DNA from: Flavobacterium frigoritolerans
GTDB taxonomy: Bacteria; Bacteroidota; Bacteroidia; Flavobacteriales; Flavobacteriaceae
DNA length: 64,000 nt
Direction: 5' to 3'
Assembly: GCF_025847275.1 (NCBI RefSeq)
Contig: NZ_JAOZEV010000003.1
Span: forward strand, 62,001 to 126,000
Shown here: positions 36,234 through 45,388 of the stretch, piece after piece
Layout of the letters: each line of letters opens with the position of its first letter
Position numbering within the stretch: the stretch's first letter is position 1
Translations under genes and position numbers: made by a program
Notes under the pieces: model-generated
What the model was told of the DNA's origin: nothing
Seen by the model: only the letters and a program-made list of their open reading frames with translations
Database searches by the model: none

Positions 36234-36241
36234 CAAATATA
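36234..36241 (-). promoter_or_regulatory. -7 promoter box for the PUL regulator
   Basis: The minus strand reads TATATTTG, an exact match. If used, transcription begins near 36227, which excludes a start codon at 36236 and favours 36215. Confidence 0.5.
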
Positions 36242-36264
36242 ATCACATTTATTCAATTTTTCAT

Positions 36265-36298
36265 ATAAAAAAAGCCTCTCAGTGAGAAGCTCTTTTTA
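36265..36298 (-). terminator. Terminator after ackA
   Basis: On the minus strand AGCTTCTCA-C-TGAGAGGCT, flanked by A and T runs, forms a hairpin followed by seven U, 20 bases beyond the ackA stop. Confidence 0.8.
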
Positions 36299-36317
36299 TA
36301 GAATATATTATCTTAAT

Positions 36318-37502
36318 TTAGTTTTTAAGTAAATGATAAACCTGATTTGCAATTTCAAACTCTTCATCTGTAGGAATTACCAAAATTTTAGTTTTAGATG
36401 CTTCGGTGTTAATTTCACGATTTGATTTAGAACGAATCTGATTTTTATCGTTATCTAATTCAATTCCAAAATATTCCATATCTGTACATACTAATTTTCG
36501 CATATATGATGAATTTTCCCCTATTCCAGCTGTAAAAACAATCGCATCTAAACCATTTAGCACTGCTGCATATGATCCTATATATTTTCTTATTCGATAA
36601 GCATTCATCGCCAAAGCCAACTGGCAATCCTTATTTCCTTTTTCTGCTTCTGATTCAATATCACGTAAATCACTATAACCCGTAAGACCAAGCATACCAC
36701 TTTGTTTCAACAAAATCGAATTTACCTCATCAGGAGTATAATCTAGATTTTTCATCATATAAAAAATAACCGATTGATCTATGTCTCCGGCACGTGTACC
36801 CATAATCAAACCATTTGCTGGAGAAAAACCCATTGTATGATCAATACTTTTCCCGTCTTTTATAGCTGTCATACTGCATCCGTTTCCGAGATGTATTGTG
36901 ATAATTTTAGAATTATGCTCCAAATATTGTATTGCTTGTTCAGAAACATATTTGTGGCTAGTTCCATGAAACCCATAAACCCGTACTTTATTTTCCGTTA
37001 AAAGATAATTGGGTATAGCATATTTATATGCTTCAACGGGAATTGTCTGGTGAAAAGCCGTATCAAAAACAGCTACTTGTTGTGCTGTTGTAAAAATCTC
37101 TTCAGCAACATTAATTCCAACTAAATGTGCTGGATTATGTAATGGTGCTAATTCTGAGAGCTCTTTTATTTTGTTTTTAACCTCATCGGTAATAGTTACT
37201 GTATCCGAAAAATAACTTCCTCCATGAACCACACGATGTCCAACAGCTTCAATTTCTGAAGTAGCTTTTATCACACCTGTTTCACTATTTAAAAGTAAGC
37301 TGGCAACTTTCTCCAACCCTATTTTATGTGTTAATATAGATACTGTTTCTTCAAAAGAAACATCTTTAGTTTTATATGTTACATTTGAACTTTCTAATCC
37401 AATTCTGTCAATCATACCAGAGCAAATCACTTCATTAGCTGGCATTAGCATTAATTGATATTTTATAGAAGAACTTCCTGAATTTAATATTAATATTTTC
37501 AT
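36318..37502 (-). CDS. ackA: Acetate kinase
   Basis: Interconverts acetyl phosphate and ADP with acetate and ATP. Landmarks: N-terminal phosphate-binding LILNSGSSSIKYQ, AVGHRVVHGG, FHGTSHKYVSEQA, the nucleotide loop IITIHLGNGCSMTAI, GFSPANGLIMGTRAGDID and FTAGIGENS. The length of 394 is typical. It lies 87 bases downstream of pta, so the two form the Pta-AckA pathway for acetate overflow, substrate-level ATP synthesis or acetate uptake. Confidence 0.97.
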   Translation of the reverse strand: MKILILNSGSSSIKYQLMLMPANEVICSGMIDRIGLESSNVTYKTKDVSFEETVSILTHKIGLEKVASLLLNSETGVIKATSEIEAVGHRVVHGGSYFSDTVTITDEVKNKIKELSELAPLHNPAHLVGINVAEEIFTTAQQVAVFDTAFHQTIPVEAYKYAIPNYLLTENKVRVYGFHGTSHKYVSEQAIQYLEHNSKIITIHLGNGCSMTAIKDGKSIDHTMGFSPANGLIMGTRAGDIDQSVIFYMMKNLDYTPDEVNSILLKQSGMLGLTGYSDLRDIESEAEKGNKDCQLALAMNAYRIRKYIGSYAAVLNGLDAIVFTAGIGENSSYMRKLVCTDMEYFGIELDNDKNQIRSKSNREINTEASKTKILVIPTDEEFEIANQVYHLLKN

Positions 37503-37589
37503 TGTTATTTTTTTAAATACTAAGGTACTAAGTTTCTAAATTACTAAGTCCCTTTTTTGTAAAGGCTCGATTTTTTAATTTTTAATTGA

Positions 37590-39683
37590 TTATAATCCTT
37601 GTGCTTGAATGGCCGTAATAACAACTGTATTTATAATATCATCTACGGTACAGCCTCGGCTTAAATCATTTACTGGTTTTTTCAATCCTTGTAACATCGG
37701 TCCTATTGCTAATGCTCCTGTTTCTCTTTGTACTGCTTTATAGGTGTTATTTCCTGTGTTTAGATCAGGGAAAATAAGCACGCTAGCTTGTCCGGCAACT
37801 TCTGAATCTGGCATTTTACTTTTTCCAACACTTCTATCTACTGCGGCATCGTACTGAATTGGTCCTTCTATTTTTAAATCAGGTCGTTTTCGTTTAACAA
37901 TTTCAGTTGCAGTTCTTACTTTTTCAACTTCATCTCCTTTTCCTGATGTTCCAGAAGAATAAGAAAGCATTGCTATTTTTGGTTCTATCCCAAAAGCAAG
38001 ACTAGATTCTGCAGAAGAAATAGCAATTTCAGCCAATTGTTCTGCAGTAGGATTTGGATTTATGGCACAGTCTCCAAATACGGAAACACGATCTTCTAAA
38101 CACATAAAAAATACTGATGAAACTACTGATGAATTCGGTTTGGTTTTAATAAACTGCAGCGCTGGCAATATCGTATGTTGTGTTGTATGAGCAGCTCCCG
38201 AAACCATTCCGTCAGCATGGCCTTTATACACCATCATTGTTCCAAAATAAGAAACGTCTTCCATTAAATCTCTTGCCATTGTAATACTTACATTTTTAGC
38301 TTTTCTAAGCTCATAATATGTATTTGCATAATCTTCGTAAAGATCAGATTCTATTGGATTAATAATATTGACTTTAGAGAAATCAAAAGTAATCCCCAGT
38401 TCAGTGACTTTACTTTCAATTTGTTTTTTATCTCCAATAATCGAAATATCAACAACGTCCATATCTAATAATCTTGACGCAGCCATAATGATCCTTTCAT
38501 CATTCCCTTCTGGCAAAACAATGTGTTTACGATGCTGTTTGGCTCGTTTAACCATATTGTATTGAAACATTTTTGGCGTCATTCCTTCGGCCTGAAAAGT
38601 AATTAACTTTTCAGATAAACTATCCAAATCAACATATTTTTCGAAAGTAGTAATTGAAGTTTCTATCTTATGACTGTTATTGGCATAAATTTGCGATTTG
38701 ATAGCCCCTATTTTATTCGTAATATGATAGGTTCCTTCTTCTACAGCAATAATCGGAACGATTGCTGACAACCCTTCTATTAATTTCAAAATACTATTTT
38801 CTGGTAAAATATTTCCTGTAAGCACAATTCCTGAAATTGTTGGATAATTAGCTGATTCATTTGCTTGCAATGCGCCCAAAATAATATCAGCACGATCACC
38901 AGGAGTAATTACTAGCGAATTTTCTCCTAAATGCACCAAATAATTATGTAATTGCATCGCTCCAACACTAAAATGCCCTGTTTGATTGTTTAAATAAGCT
39001 TCACCAAATAAGACTTTGGCTCCAAGATGATTAACAATTTCTTGCATCGTTGGATGATTTAGACTTGAAATAATAGGAATAGCATTTACCAATACTCCTT
39101 CAGGCAAGCTTTTTTGCAGTCCGGATGTAACTAATTCTATGTTCTCAATTTGTACTTTATTAGCAATAACCGCCAATACCTCAACGTCTTTTACTTTAAA
39201 TGAATTATATACAAGTGAAAGATTATCTATTAATTCATCTAATGTTTTACCAACTCCTGATCCTAAAATAATAGTAGGAATCCCTAAATTCTTTGCAATT
39301 AATACATTTGTATCCAATTCAATTGCAGTACCTTCTCCAGTAAAACTAGTTCCTTCAACCAATACAAAATCAAAACGTTCTTCAAGACGTTTATATTTTT
39401 CGATAATCAAATCAAGAACTTCACCAATCTTACCTTTATTTTTTTTCTTAATTAATTTGCTCTTGGTTATTGCAAATGCATCTTCAAAGGCTATATCAAG
39501 ATTAAAATGCGTTAATACTGTTTCGATATGATTGTCTCGATCTCCATCGACAAAATCCTCTACAATAGGTCTAAAATACCCGACTTTAGCGGTTTTCCCC
39601 ATTAACATACTCATCAATCCCAAAGTAATAATAGATTTTCCACTATTCTGCTCACTTGTAGCTATATATACCGCTTTACTCAT
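37590..39683 (-). CDS. pta: Phosphate acetyltransferase, long form
   Basis: Transfers acetyl from acetyl-CoA to phosphate. At 697 residues it is the long three-domain form: N-terminal BioD/P-loop domain (YIATSEQNSGKSIITLGLM, residues 6-24), central DRTGG domain (about 215-330), and the C-terminal PTA_PTB catalytic domain from about 375 (HIVLPEGNDERIIMAASRL, MVSGAAHTT, SYSSGTSGKG). It begins the pta-ackA operon with its own -7 box. Confidence 0.97.
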   Translation of the reverse strand: MSKAVYIATSEQNSGKSIITLGLMSMLMGKTAKVGYFRPIVEDFVDGDRDNHIETVLTHFNLDIAFEDAFAITKSKLIKKKNKGKIGEVLDLIIEKYKRLEERFDFVLVEGTSFTGEGTAIELDTNVLIAKNLGIPTIILGSGVGKTLDELIDNLSLVYNSFKVKDVEVLAVIANKVQIENIELVTSGLQKSLPEGVLVNAIPIISSLNHPTMQEIVNHLGAKVLFGEAYLNNQTGHFSVGAMQLHNYLVHLGENSLVITPGDRADIILGALQANESANYPTISGIVLTGNILPENSILKLIEGLSAIVPIIAVEEGTYHITNKIGAIKSQIYANNSHKIETSITTFEKYVDLDSLSEKLITFQAEGMTPKMFQYNMVKRAKQHRKHIVLPEGNDERIIMAASRLLDMDVVDISIIGDKKQIESKVTELGITFDFSKVNIINPIESDLYEDYANTYYELRKAKNVSITMARDLMEDVSYFGTMMVYKGHADGMVSGAAHTTQHTILPALQFIKTKPNSSVVSSVFFMCLEDRVSVFGDCAINPNPTAEQLAEIAISSAESSLAFGIEPKIAMLSYSSGTSGKGDEVEKVRTATEIVKRKRPDLKIEGPIQYDAAVDRSVGKSKMPDSEVAGQASVLIFPDLNTGNNTYKAVQRETGALAIGPMLQGLKKPVNDLSRGCTVDDIINTVVITAIQAQGL

Positions 39684-39705
39684 AAATTCATTCTTTAAAA
39701 CATTA

Positions 39706-39713
39706 CAAAAGTA
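39706..39713 (-). promoter_or_regulatory. -7 promoter box for pta
   Basis: The minus strand reads TACTTTTG, matching TAnnTTTG, 23 bases before the pta ATG. Confidence 0.6.
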
Positions 39714-39947
39714 ATCTAAATCCTATGCTCAACTATTAAAAAAAACTTAAACCACTGAACTTGAAAAATTAACCTTAACCAAAATGGTCTTCTAGCTATA
39801 AATCACTTTAATTTGAAAGCAAAATTAAAAGAATTTCTTCTTTTCTTAACTGATTTTTGTCATATAAAAGACAACTCTATCCGATATTATCTGCTCCTAA
39901 CTTCAGTACATATTCTGGAGTGCTAGTGAATATATCATCAACTATCT

Positions 39948-41018
39948 CTAAAACCATCTTCTTTTTTTAAAATAAATAATTAACGCAATCACCAACAAAA
40001 ACATTCCAATCATAACAGAATAATATCCATACTGATATTTAAGTTCAGGTATGTTTTCAAAGTTCATTCCATATACTCCAACTATAAAAGTAAGAGGAAT
40101 AAATATTGCCGAAATAATAGTAAGTGTTTTCATAATTTCATTCATCTTATGGCTTTGCGCCGAAAAATAAAAATTAGAAGCACTTTCTAATGAACTCATA
40201 TCCGACTCTATTTGCTCTAGAAGTTCTAAGCTTTTTTGATGCAAACGCGCAAAAAAACTAAAATTCACCTTTTCGATTCCATTAAATGTATCATCGTCTT
40301 TTATACTTTTAATATCATATAATGAATCCCGGAGTGGTATAATAGAACGTTTTAAGAAGTTGAAATTATCGCGGTGTTTTTCTATTTTTTCAAGAATAAT
40401 AGGATTTGTATCTCCTTTGGTAATATTAATTAGTTCTTCTACTTTATTTTCTTCATCCTCGAGCGTGATATAGAAGTTTTCCATCACCGCATCTAACAAT
40501 AAATAAAGTAAATAATCGACTTTTTTAGTTCTTACAATTCCTGCATGTTGCCTAATACGTTCACGAATGTGTGTAAAGAAATCACTTCGTTTTTCCTGAA
40601 AAGAAATTAAAACGCCATCTTTGATTATAAAACTAATCTGCTCGACACTAATATTATCTGAATCCTCTGAAGGCAAAAGGGATTTAATATTAAAAAAAAG
40701 AATTTCCTGTTGTTCTTGTAGCTTGGTTCTTTTAGTAGTATTAAGTATGTCGGCAAGCATAAAGCCATCTACCTTAAAATATGCTCCAATGGTTTTAATA
40801 AGATCTATGTTATTTAAACCATGAATATTTAGCCAATTATTTTTTGTGTAATCAATACACGTATTTAAAGCTAATATATTAAAATTCTCATATTCGGTGA
40901 TATCTAAATCATCGTAAACGAAAAGTTGCATTTCTGACTGAGTGTCTTTATGCCGACCTGTATATTCTAATGAATAGGGTTGCAGTTTTCGGCCTTTTTT
41001 GTATTTTATTTTTCTCAT
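39948..41018 (-). CDS. corA: CorA-type magnesium/cobalt transporter
   Basis: Pentameric divalent-cation channel of the inner membrane. It is 356 residues: a large cytoplasmic N-terminal domain with long helices, then two membrane helices. The signature YGMN is at 316-319 (IVGVYGMNFENIPEL) between the helices, and the basic tail FKKRRWF ends the chain. It stands alone; 264 bases separate it from pta with only the pta promoter recognisable in between. Confidence 0.95.
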   Translation of the reverse strand: MRKIKYKKGRKLQPYSLEYTGRHKDTQSEMQLFVYDDLDITEYENFNILALNTCIDYTKNNWLNIHGLNNIDLIKTIGAYFKVDGFMLADILNTTKRTKLQEQQEILFFNIKSLLPSEDSDNISVEQISFIIKDGVLISFQEKRSDFFTHIRERIRQHAGIVRTKKVDYLLYLLLDAVMENFYITLEDEENKVEELINITKGDTNPIILEKIEKHRDNFNFLKRSIIPLRDSLYDIKSIKDDDTFNGIEKVNFSFFARLHQKSLELLEQIESDMSSLESASNFYFSAQSHKMNEIMKTLTIISAIFIPLTFIVGVYGMNFENIPELKYQYGYYSVMIGMFLLVIALIIYFKKRRWF

Positions 41019-41138
41019 TCAATAAATGATTTATATAGTAATATTACAAAAAAGTTTTTTAAAACACGGCTACATTCCCAATTTTGGCATTACCAAAGCA
41101 AAATTCTAACTTATTTAAGAATTAAATAAAATAAGCTA

Positions 41139-41636
41139 TTAGTCTACCTTCTTTTCCATAATAAAGTCTTCCATTAAGTACCCATGATCTAGCTCAATAT
41201 AAGCTTCGGCTACAATTTCGAATCCCATTTTTTTATAAAAAGAAGCTGCTTTATTAAATCTATTTACATTCAAAGTAACAACATCTGCTCCTTTTTCTTT
41301 GGCTGCAGCCACAACTGTATCAATTAATATTTTCCCCATACCTTTTCCTTGTGCTTCAGGAAGTAAATACAGTTTATTTAAGCGTGTAGCATTCTTATCT
41401 TGGTAATTATGTTGATATCCTGCATAACCCAAGCAAAAATCATCCTCGTAGGCCATTGTAAAAATATGCCCGTTACGGATGCTTTCTTCTAAAAGAGCTG
41501 GCTCGTAAAATTTATCCAGCATATAATTCAGTTGCTCTTGAGATAAGATTTCGCCATATGTATTTGGCCAAGTTTTAAATGCAATTTCTCTTATTCTAGG
41601 TACATCAGTTGCTGATGCTATTTTAAGTGTAATCAT
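41139..41636 (-). CDS. GNAT family N-acetyltransferase
   Basis: A 165-residue acetyl-CoA-dependent acetyltransferase. The GNAT fold is evident in the acetyl-CoA loop LLPEAQGKGMGKILIDTVVA and the C-terminal VNRFNKAASFYKKMGFEIVAE. The acceptor substrate (amine, amino acid or protein N-terminus) cannot be deduced. A monocistronic gene with repeat sequences upstream. Confidence 0.88.
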   Translation of the reverse strand: MITLKIASATDVPRIREIAFKTWPNTYGEILSQEQLNYMLDKFYEPALLEESIRNGHIFTMAYEDDFCLGYAGYQHNYQDKNATRLNKLYLLPEAQGKGMGKILIDTVVAAAKEKGADVVTLNVNRFNKAASFYKKMGFEIVAEAYIELDHGYLMEDFIMEKKVD

Positions 41637-41714
41637 AATTTAGACTGCTTAGATTTTTTGTTTATTTAGACCGGCTTAGACTAACTTAGAAATTTAGACT
41701 TTATGGATATTGAG

Positions 41715-41843
41715 ATTGTCCTTCGACTCCGCTCAGAATAACACAAAACCCTGTTACTAATATAGACTGACTTAGATTTCCATACTACATCAATAATTGG
41801 ATTGTCCTTCGACTCCGCTCAGGATGACATAAAACTCTGTTAC
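41715..41843. repeat. Two direct copies of the CCTTCGACTCCGCTCAG repeat
   Basis: ATTGTCCTTCGACTCCGCTC occurs at 41715-41734 and 41801-41820, each followed by similar AGRATRACAxAAAxC and CTGTTACT sequence. Fragments of TAGACTGACTTAGA also repeat between 41640 and 41780. The region lies between the GNAT gene start and the miaE stop. It is a family of dispersed intergenic repeats, with no ORF. Confidence 0.7.
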
Positions 41844-41868
41844 TGAAAACTGAAACTGAAACTGAAAA

Positions 41869-42462
41869 CTATCCGTGAATCGTTTCTCCTTTTCCGTAAT
41901 TAGCGATGATAGATTCTTCGTAAGCAAGCCATTCTCTCCAACGTTTCTCTACATCAATTCCTACTCCGTATTTTCTGGCATACGTAATAAAAGTGGTGTA
42001 ATGTCCCGCTTCACTTTCCATTAATTCTCTGTAAAAAACGGATAATTCTTCGTCTTTTATATTTTCAGAAAGTACTTTAAATCGTTCACAACTTCTGGCT
42101 TCAATCATTGCAGAGAATAGTAATCGTTCAACTAAGCTTGAAACACGGCTTCCGTCACTGCTTCTCTTCATATACAAATACAACTCATTTACATAATCGT
42201 CTTTGCGCTCACGACCTAGTTTTAGTCCTCTTTTGATGATGATATTGTGTACTTGCTCAAAATGGTCAATTTCTTCTTTAGCCAAAGCTAATAAATCTTT
42301 AACTAAGTCTTGGTGCTCTGAGTTATTGGTGATTATTGTAATAGCATTTGTTGCTGCTTTTTGTTCACACCAAGCATGATCTGTTAAAATCTCTTCAATG
42401 TTTTTCTCAACGATATTTACCCATCTTGGGTCAGTTGGTAACTGTAATCTTAATACACCCAT
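41869..42462 (-). CDS. miaE: tRNA-(ms2io6A)-hydroxylase
   Basis: Di-iron enzyme of 197 residues that hydroxylates the isopentenyl side chain of ms2i6A37 in tRNA. The ferritin-like four-helix fold is supported by AKEEIDHFEQVH and ELMESEAGHYTTF (E-x2-H type metal sites) together with AWCEQKAATNA and IEARSCERFKVL. The length matches the family. It lies downstream of glyA but is separated from it by a palindromic repeat spacer. Confidence 0.92.
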   Translation of the reverse strand: MGVLRLQLPTDPRWVNIVEKNIEEILTDHAWCEQKAATNAITIITNNSEHQDLVKDLLALAKEEIDHFEQVHNIIIKRGLKLGRERKDDYVNELYLYMKRSSDGSRVSSLVERLLFSAMIEARSCERFKVLSENIKDEELSVFYRELMESEAGHYTTFITYARKYGVGIDVEKRWREWLAYEESIIANYGKGETIHG

Positions 42463-42541
42463 AATCTTTTTGTTTTATTTTGTTTCAGGTTTTCTTTGTC
42501 AATCCGACTTTCAGGCTTGGCATGTTCTCTAGAACTAAAAA

Positions 42542-42593
42542 AAGTTTAAAGTTTTGCTTTACGTTTTTTTACGTGTCACAAAACTTTAAACTT
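42542..42593. repeat. Inverted repeat in the glyA-miaE spacer
   Basis: A perfect 15-bp inverted pair, AAGTTTAAAGTTTTG (42542-42556) and CAAAACTTTAAACTT (42579-42593), is followed by CTTGAAACCTGAAACTTGAAAC word repeats to 42611. It probably belongs to the dispersed intergenic repeats and may act as the glyA terminator. Confidence 0.65.
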
Positions 42594-42636
42594 GAAACCT
42601 GAAACTTGAAACAATTAAGTTTCAAATTTTATTTTT

Positions 42637-43911
42637 TTAGTAAACGAAGATTGCTCTTTCGCTCATCATTTCATTTACTTCGTTAGCAACCTCTTCGATA
42701 ACTTCTTCACTTGTGTAATTTGTTAATACTCTATCGATTAATGCAACAATAGTTTCCATATCGTCTTCAACTAAACCACGAGTCGTGATTGCAGCTGTTC
42801 CTACACGAATTCCTGAAGTTACAAATGGTGATTTATCATCAAATGGAACCATATTTTTGTTTACAGTAATTTCAGCTTTTACCAATGCATTCTCAGCATC
42901 TTTACCTGAAATTCCTTTATTTCTAAGGTCAATTAACATCATGTGATTGTCTGTTCCTCCAGAAATAATATCGTATCCTCTTTTTACGAAAGCTTCTGCC
43001 ATAGCATTTGCATTCTTTTTTAATTGCATTGCATAAGTAAAGAACTCATCTTGTAATGCTTCACCAAAAGCGACTGCTTTTGCAGCAATAATATGCATTA
43101 AAGGACCTCCTTGATTACCAGGAAATACAGCTAAATCTAGCAATGCAGACATCATTCTGATTTCTCCTTTTGGATTTGTTAGCCCTTGTGGGTTTTCAAA
43201 ATCTTTACCCATCAATATCAATCCTCCACGTGGTCCACGTAATGTTTTATGTGTTGTAGTAGAAACGATATGACAATGAGGAATTGGGTCATTCATTAAT
43301 CCTTTGGCGATAAGCCCTGCTGGATGCGAAATATCTGCAAATAAGATTGCTCCTACGCTATCTGCAATTACTCTAAAACGCTCAAAATCCATATCACGAG
43401 AATAAGCCGAAGCTCCTGCAATAATTAATTTTGGTTGCTCTTTAGTAGCAATTTCTTGAATTTTATCATAATCCAAACGTCCCGTTTCTTTATCTACACC
43501 ATAAAAAACTGGAGTATATAAACGTCCCGAAAAGTTTACTGGAGACCCGTGAGTTAAGTGACCACCGTGAGATAAATCAAATCCTAAGATTTTATCTCCG
43601 GGCTTTAAACATGCATGATAAACTGCTGTATTTGCTTGTGATCCTGAATGTGGCTGTACGTTTGCATAAGTAGCCCCAAATAATTCTTTGGCTCTATCTA
43701 TAGCAATTTGCTCAATAACGTCAACTACTTCACAACCTCCGTAGTATCTTTTGCCTGGATAGCCTTCTGCATATTTATTTGTTAAAACAGAACCAGCTGC
43801 TTCCATTACCTCATCACTTACAAAATTTTCTGAAGCGATTAGTTCTAATCCGTGAATTTGTCTGTCTTGTTCTTCAAGAATAAGATCAAAAATTTGTTCG
43901 TCGCGTTGCAT
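42637..43911 (-). CDS. glyA: Serine hydroxymethyltransferase
   Basis: PLP enzyme converting serine and tetrahydrofolate to glycine and methylene-tetrahydrofolate. The length of 424 is typical. Landmarks: [45 protein letters not shown], the PLP lysine in [15 protein letters not shown] and [16 protein letters not shown]. It is divergent from the fumarylacetoacetase gene over a compact promoter region. Confidence 0.97.
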   Translation of the reverse strand: MQRDEQIFDLILEEQDRQIHGLELIASENFVSDEVMEAAGSVLTNKYAEGYPGKRYYGGCEVVDVIEQIAIDRAKELFGATYANVQPHSGSQANTAVYHACLKPGDKILGFDLSHGGHLTHGSPVNFSGRLYTPVFYGVDKETGRLDYDKIQEIATKEQPKLIIAGASAYSRDMDFERFRVIADSVGAILFADISHPAGLIAKGLMNDPIPHCHIVSTTTHKTLRGPRGGLILMGKDFENPQGLTNPKGEIRMMSALLDLAVFPGNQGGPLMHIIAAKAVAFGEALQDEFFTYAMQLKKNANAMAEAFVKRGYDIISGGTDNHMMLIDLRNKGISGKDAENALVKAEITVNKNMVPFDDKSPFVTSGIRVGTAAITTRGLVEDDMETIVALIDRVLTNYTSEEVIEEVANEVNEMMSERAIFVY

Positions 43912-43936
43912 TTTTTAGTTTTTCGTTAATTTGATG

Positions 43937-43944
43937 CAAAAATA
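43937..43944 (-). promoter_or_regulatory. -7 promoter box for glyA
   Basis: The minus strand reads TATTTTTG, 26 bases before the glyA ATG. The TTTG on the minus strand at 43960-43963 may be its -33 element, although the spacing (about 15) is short. Confidence 0.55.
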
Positions 43945-43955
43945 CAAAAAAACGT

Positions 43956-43985
43956 TTGTCAAACTGTTAGATTATGATATATTTG
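43956..43985 (+). promoter_or_regulatory. Complete -33/-7 promoter for fumarylacetoacetase
   Basis: TTG at 43956-43958 and TATATTTG at 43978-43985 are separated by exactly 19 bases, matching the Bacteroidota consensus. The -33 lies in the palindrome GTTTG-T-CAAAC shared with the divergent glyA promoter. Confidence 0.7.
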
Positions 43986-44019
43986 ACATAGAATTTTTCA
44001 ACAAATAATTAACATTCAC

Positions 44020-45303
44020 ATGCCGATAACTGCCAACGATACTAAACGAAAATCATGGTTAGATGTACCAGAGAATAGTGATTTCCCTATTCAAAACATT
44101 CCCTTCGGTGTTTTTCTTACCAAAGAAAATATAGTAACGGTTGGAACAAGAATTGGCGACTACGCCATAGATTTAGGTGCTTTACAACAATTAAGCTATT
44201 TCTCAGGAATTGATTTAACTGATGATATGTTTATGCAAGACACTCTAAACGATTTTATTTCTGATGGAAAAAAAACTTGGCGATTGGTTCGAAACCGTAT
44301 TGCCGATATATTTGACATTAATAACCCTCAATTAAGAGATTCTACAAAAGATAGAGATATCGTTATTTTTAAAATTGACGATGTCGAAATGCAATTACCT
44401 GTTTTAATTGGTGATTATACCGATTTTTACTCTAGTAGAGAGCATGCAACCAATGTAGGTAAAATGTTCCGTGATCCGGAAAATGCATTATTACCAAACT
44501 GGTTACACATTCCTGTAGGATACCACGGAAGAAGTTCGACTATTATTCCTTCTGGAATTCCTGTACACAGACCAATGGGACAAACACTTCCTAATGGAGA
44601 AAGCTCTCCTGTTTTTGGCCCATCAAGATCAATTGATTTTGAATTGGAAACCGCATTTATTACAACCGATGCCAACATAATGGGAGAACCTATTCCTGCT
44701 TATGAAGCCGAAGACTATATTTTCGGAATGGTTTTATTAAATGACTGGAGCGCTCGTGATATTCAAAAATGGGAATATGTGCCTTTAGGTCCATTCTTGG
44801 CAAAAAACTTTGCTTCTTCTATTTCTCCATGGATTGTTACTATGGATGCATTAGAACCTTTTAGAACCAAAGGCCCAAAACAAGATCCTGCTCCGCTTCC
44901 TTATTTACAAACCAAAGGAAAAAAAGCTTTTGATATTAATTTAGAAGTTTCTCTTAAGCCATTGGATAAAGAAGAAACTGTAATCTCTAGATCAAATTTT
45001 AAATATATGTACTGGTCAATGAGCCAACAATTAGCACATCATACTTCTAATGGTTGTCGTGTTAATTCTGGTGATATGATGGGCTCTGGAACAATATCCG
45101 GACCTACTCCTGACAGCTATGGATCTATGCTAGAATTAACTTGGGGTGGAAAAAACCCTTTAAAGCTAAACGATGGCAGCGAACGTAAATTTATCGAAGA
45201 TAACGATACTGTAATTATGAGAGGATATTGCGAAAGCAATGAAGTTCGTATTGGTTTTGGAGAAGTTTCAAGCCAACTGCTTGCTCCTTTCGTGAGACAA
45301 TGA
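44020..45303 (+). CDS. fahA: Fumarylacetoacetase
   Basis: Last step of tyrosine degradation: hydrolyses fumarylacetoacetate to fumarate and acetoacetate. The 427-residue chain contains an N-terminal SH3-like domain and the FAH domain. Landmarks: FYSSREHATNVGKMFRDPE, VGYHGRSSTIIPSG, the metal-binding FELETAFI and LLNDWSARDIQKWEYVPLGPFLAKNF, and HTSNGCRVNSGDMMGSGTISG. It stands alone with a complete promoter and terminator. Confidence 0.96.
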   Translation: MPITANDTKRKSWLDVPENSDFPIQNIPFGVFLTKENIVTVGTRIGDYAIDLGALQQLSYFSGIDLTDDMFMQDTLNDFISDGKKTWRLVRNRIADIFDINNPQLRDSTKDRDIVIFKIDDVEMQLPVLIGDYTDFYSSREHATNVGKMFRDPENALLPNWLHIPVGYHGRSSTIIPSGIPVHRPMGQTLPNGESSPVFGPSRSIDFELETAFITTDANIMGEPIPAYEAEDYIFGMVLLNDWSARDIQKWEYVPLGPFLAKNFASSISPWIVTMDALEPFRTKGPKQDPAPLPYLQTKGKKAFDINLEVSLKPLDKEETVISRSNFKYMYWSMSQQLAHHTSNGCRVNSGDMMGSGTISGPTPDSYGSMLELTWGGKNPLKLNDGSERKFIEDNDTVIMRGYCESNEVRIGFGEVSSQLLAPFVRQ

Positions 45304-45323
45304 AGAGATCTTGATTCGGAATA

Positions 45324-45361
45324 AAAAAAATAGCGTATTGAATTCAATACGCTATTTTTTT
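45324..45361. terminator. Bidirectional terminator between fahA and aguA
   Basis: The perfect palindrome TAGCGTATTGAATTCAATAC plus GCTA is flanked by A- and T-runs. It serves the two convergent genes. Confidence 0.9.
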
Positions 45362-45388
45362 ATACAATTTTCTGAAAAAAGCCTGTTT

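Noticed and set aside
36216..36236. Longer N-terminus of the PUL regulator from TTG 36236
   Set aside because: That TTG is part of a TATATTTG promoter box, and the next TTG gives a standard signal peptide.
39139..39531. 130-codon open frame opposite pta
   Set aside because: Shadow of the conserved Pta reading frame.
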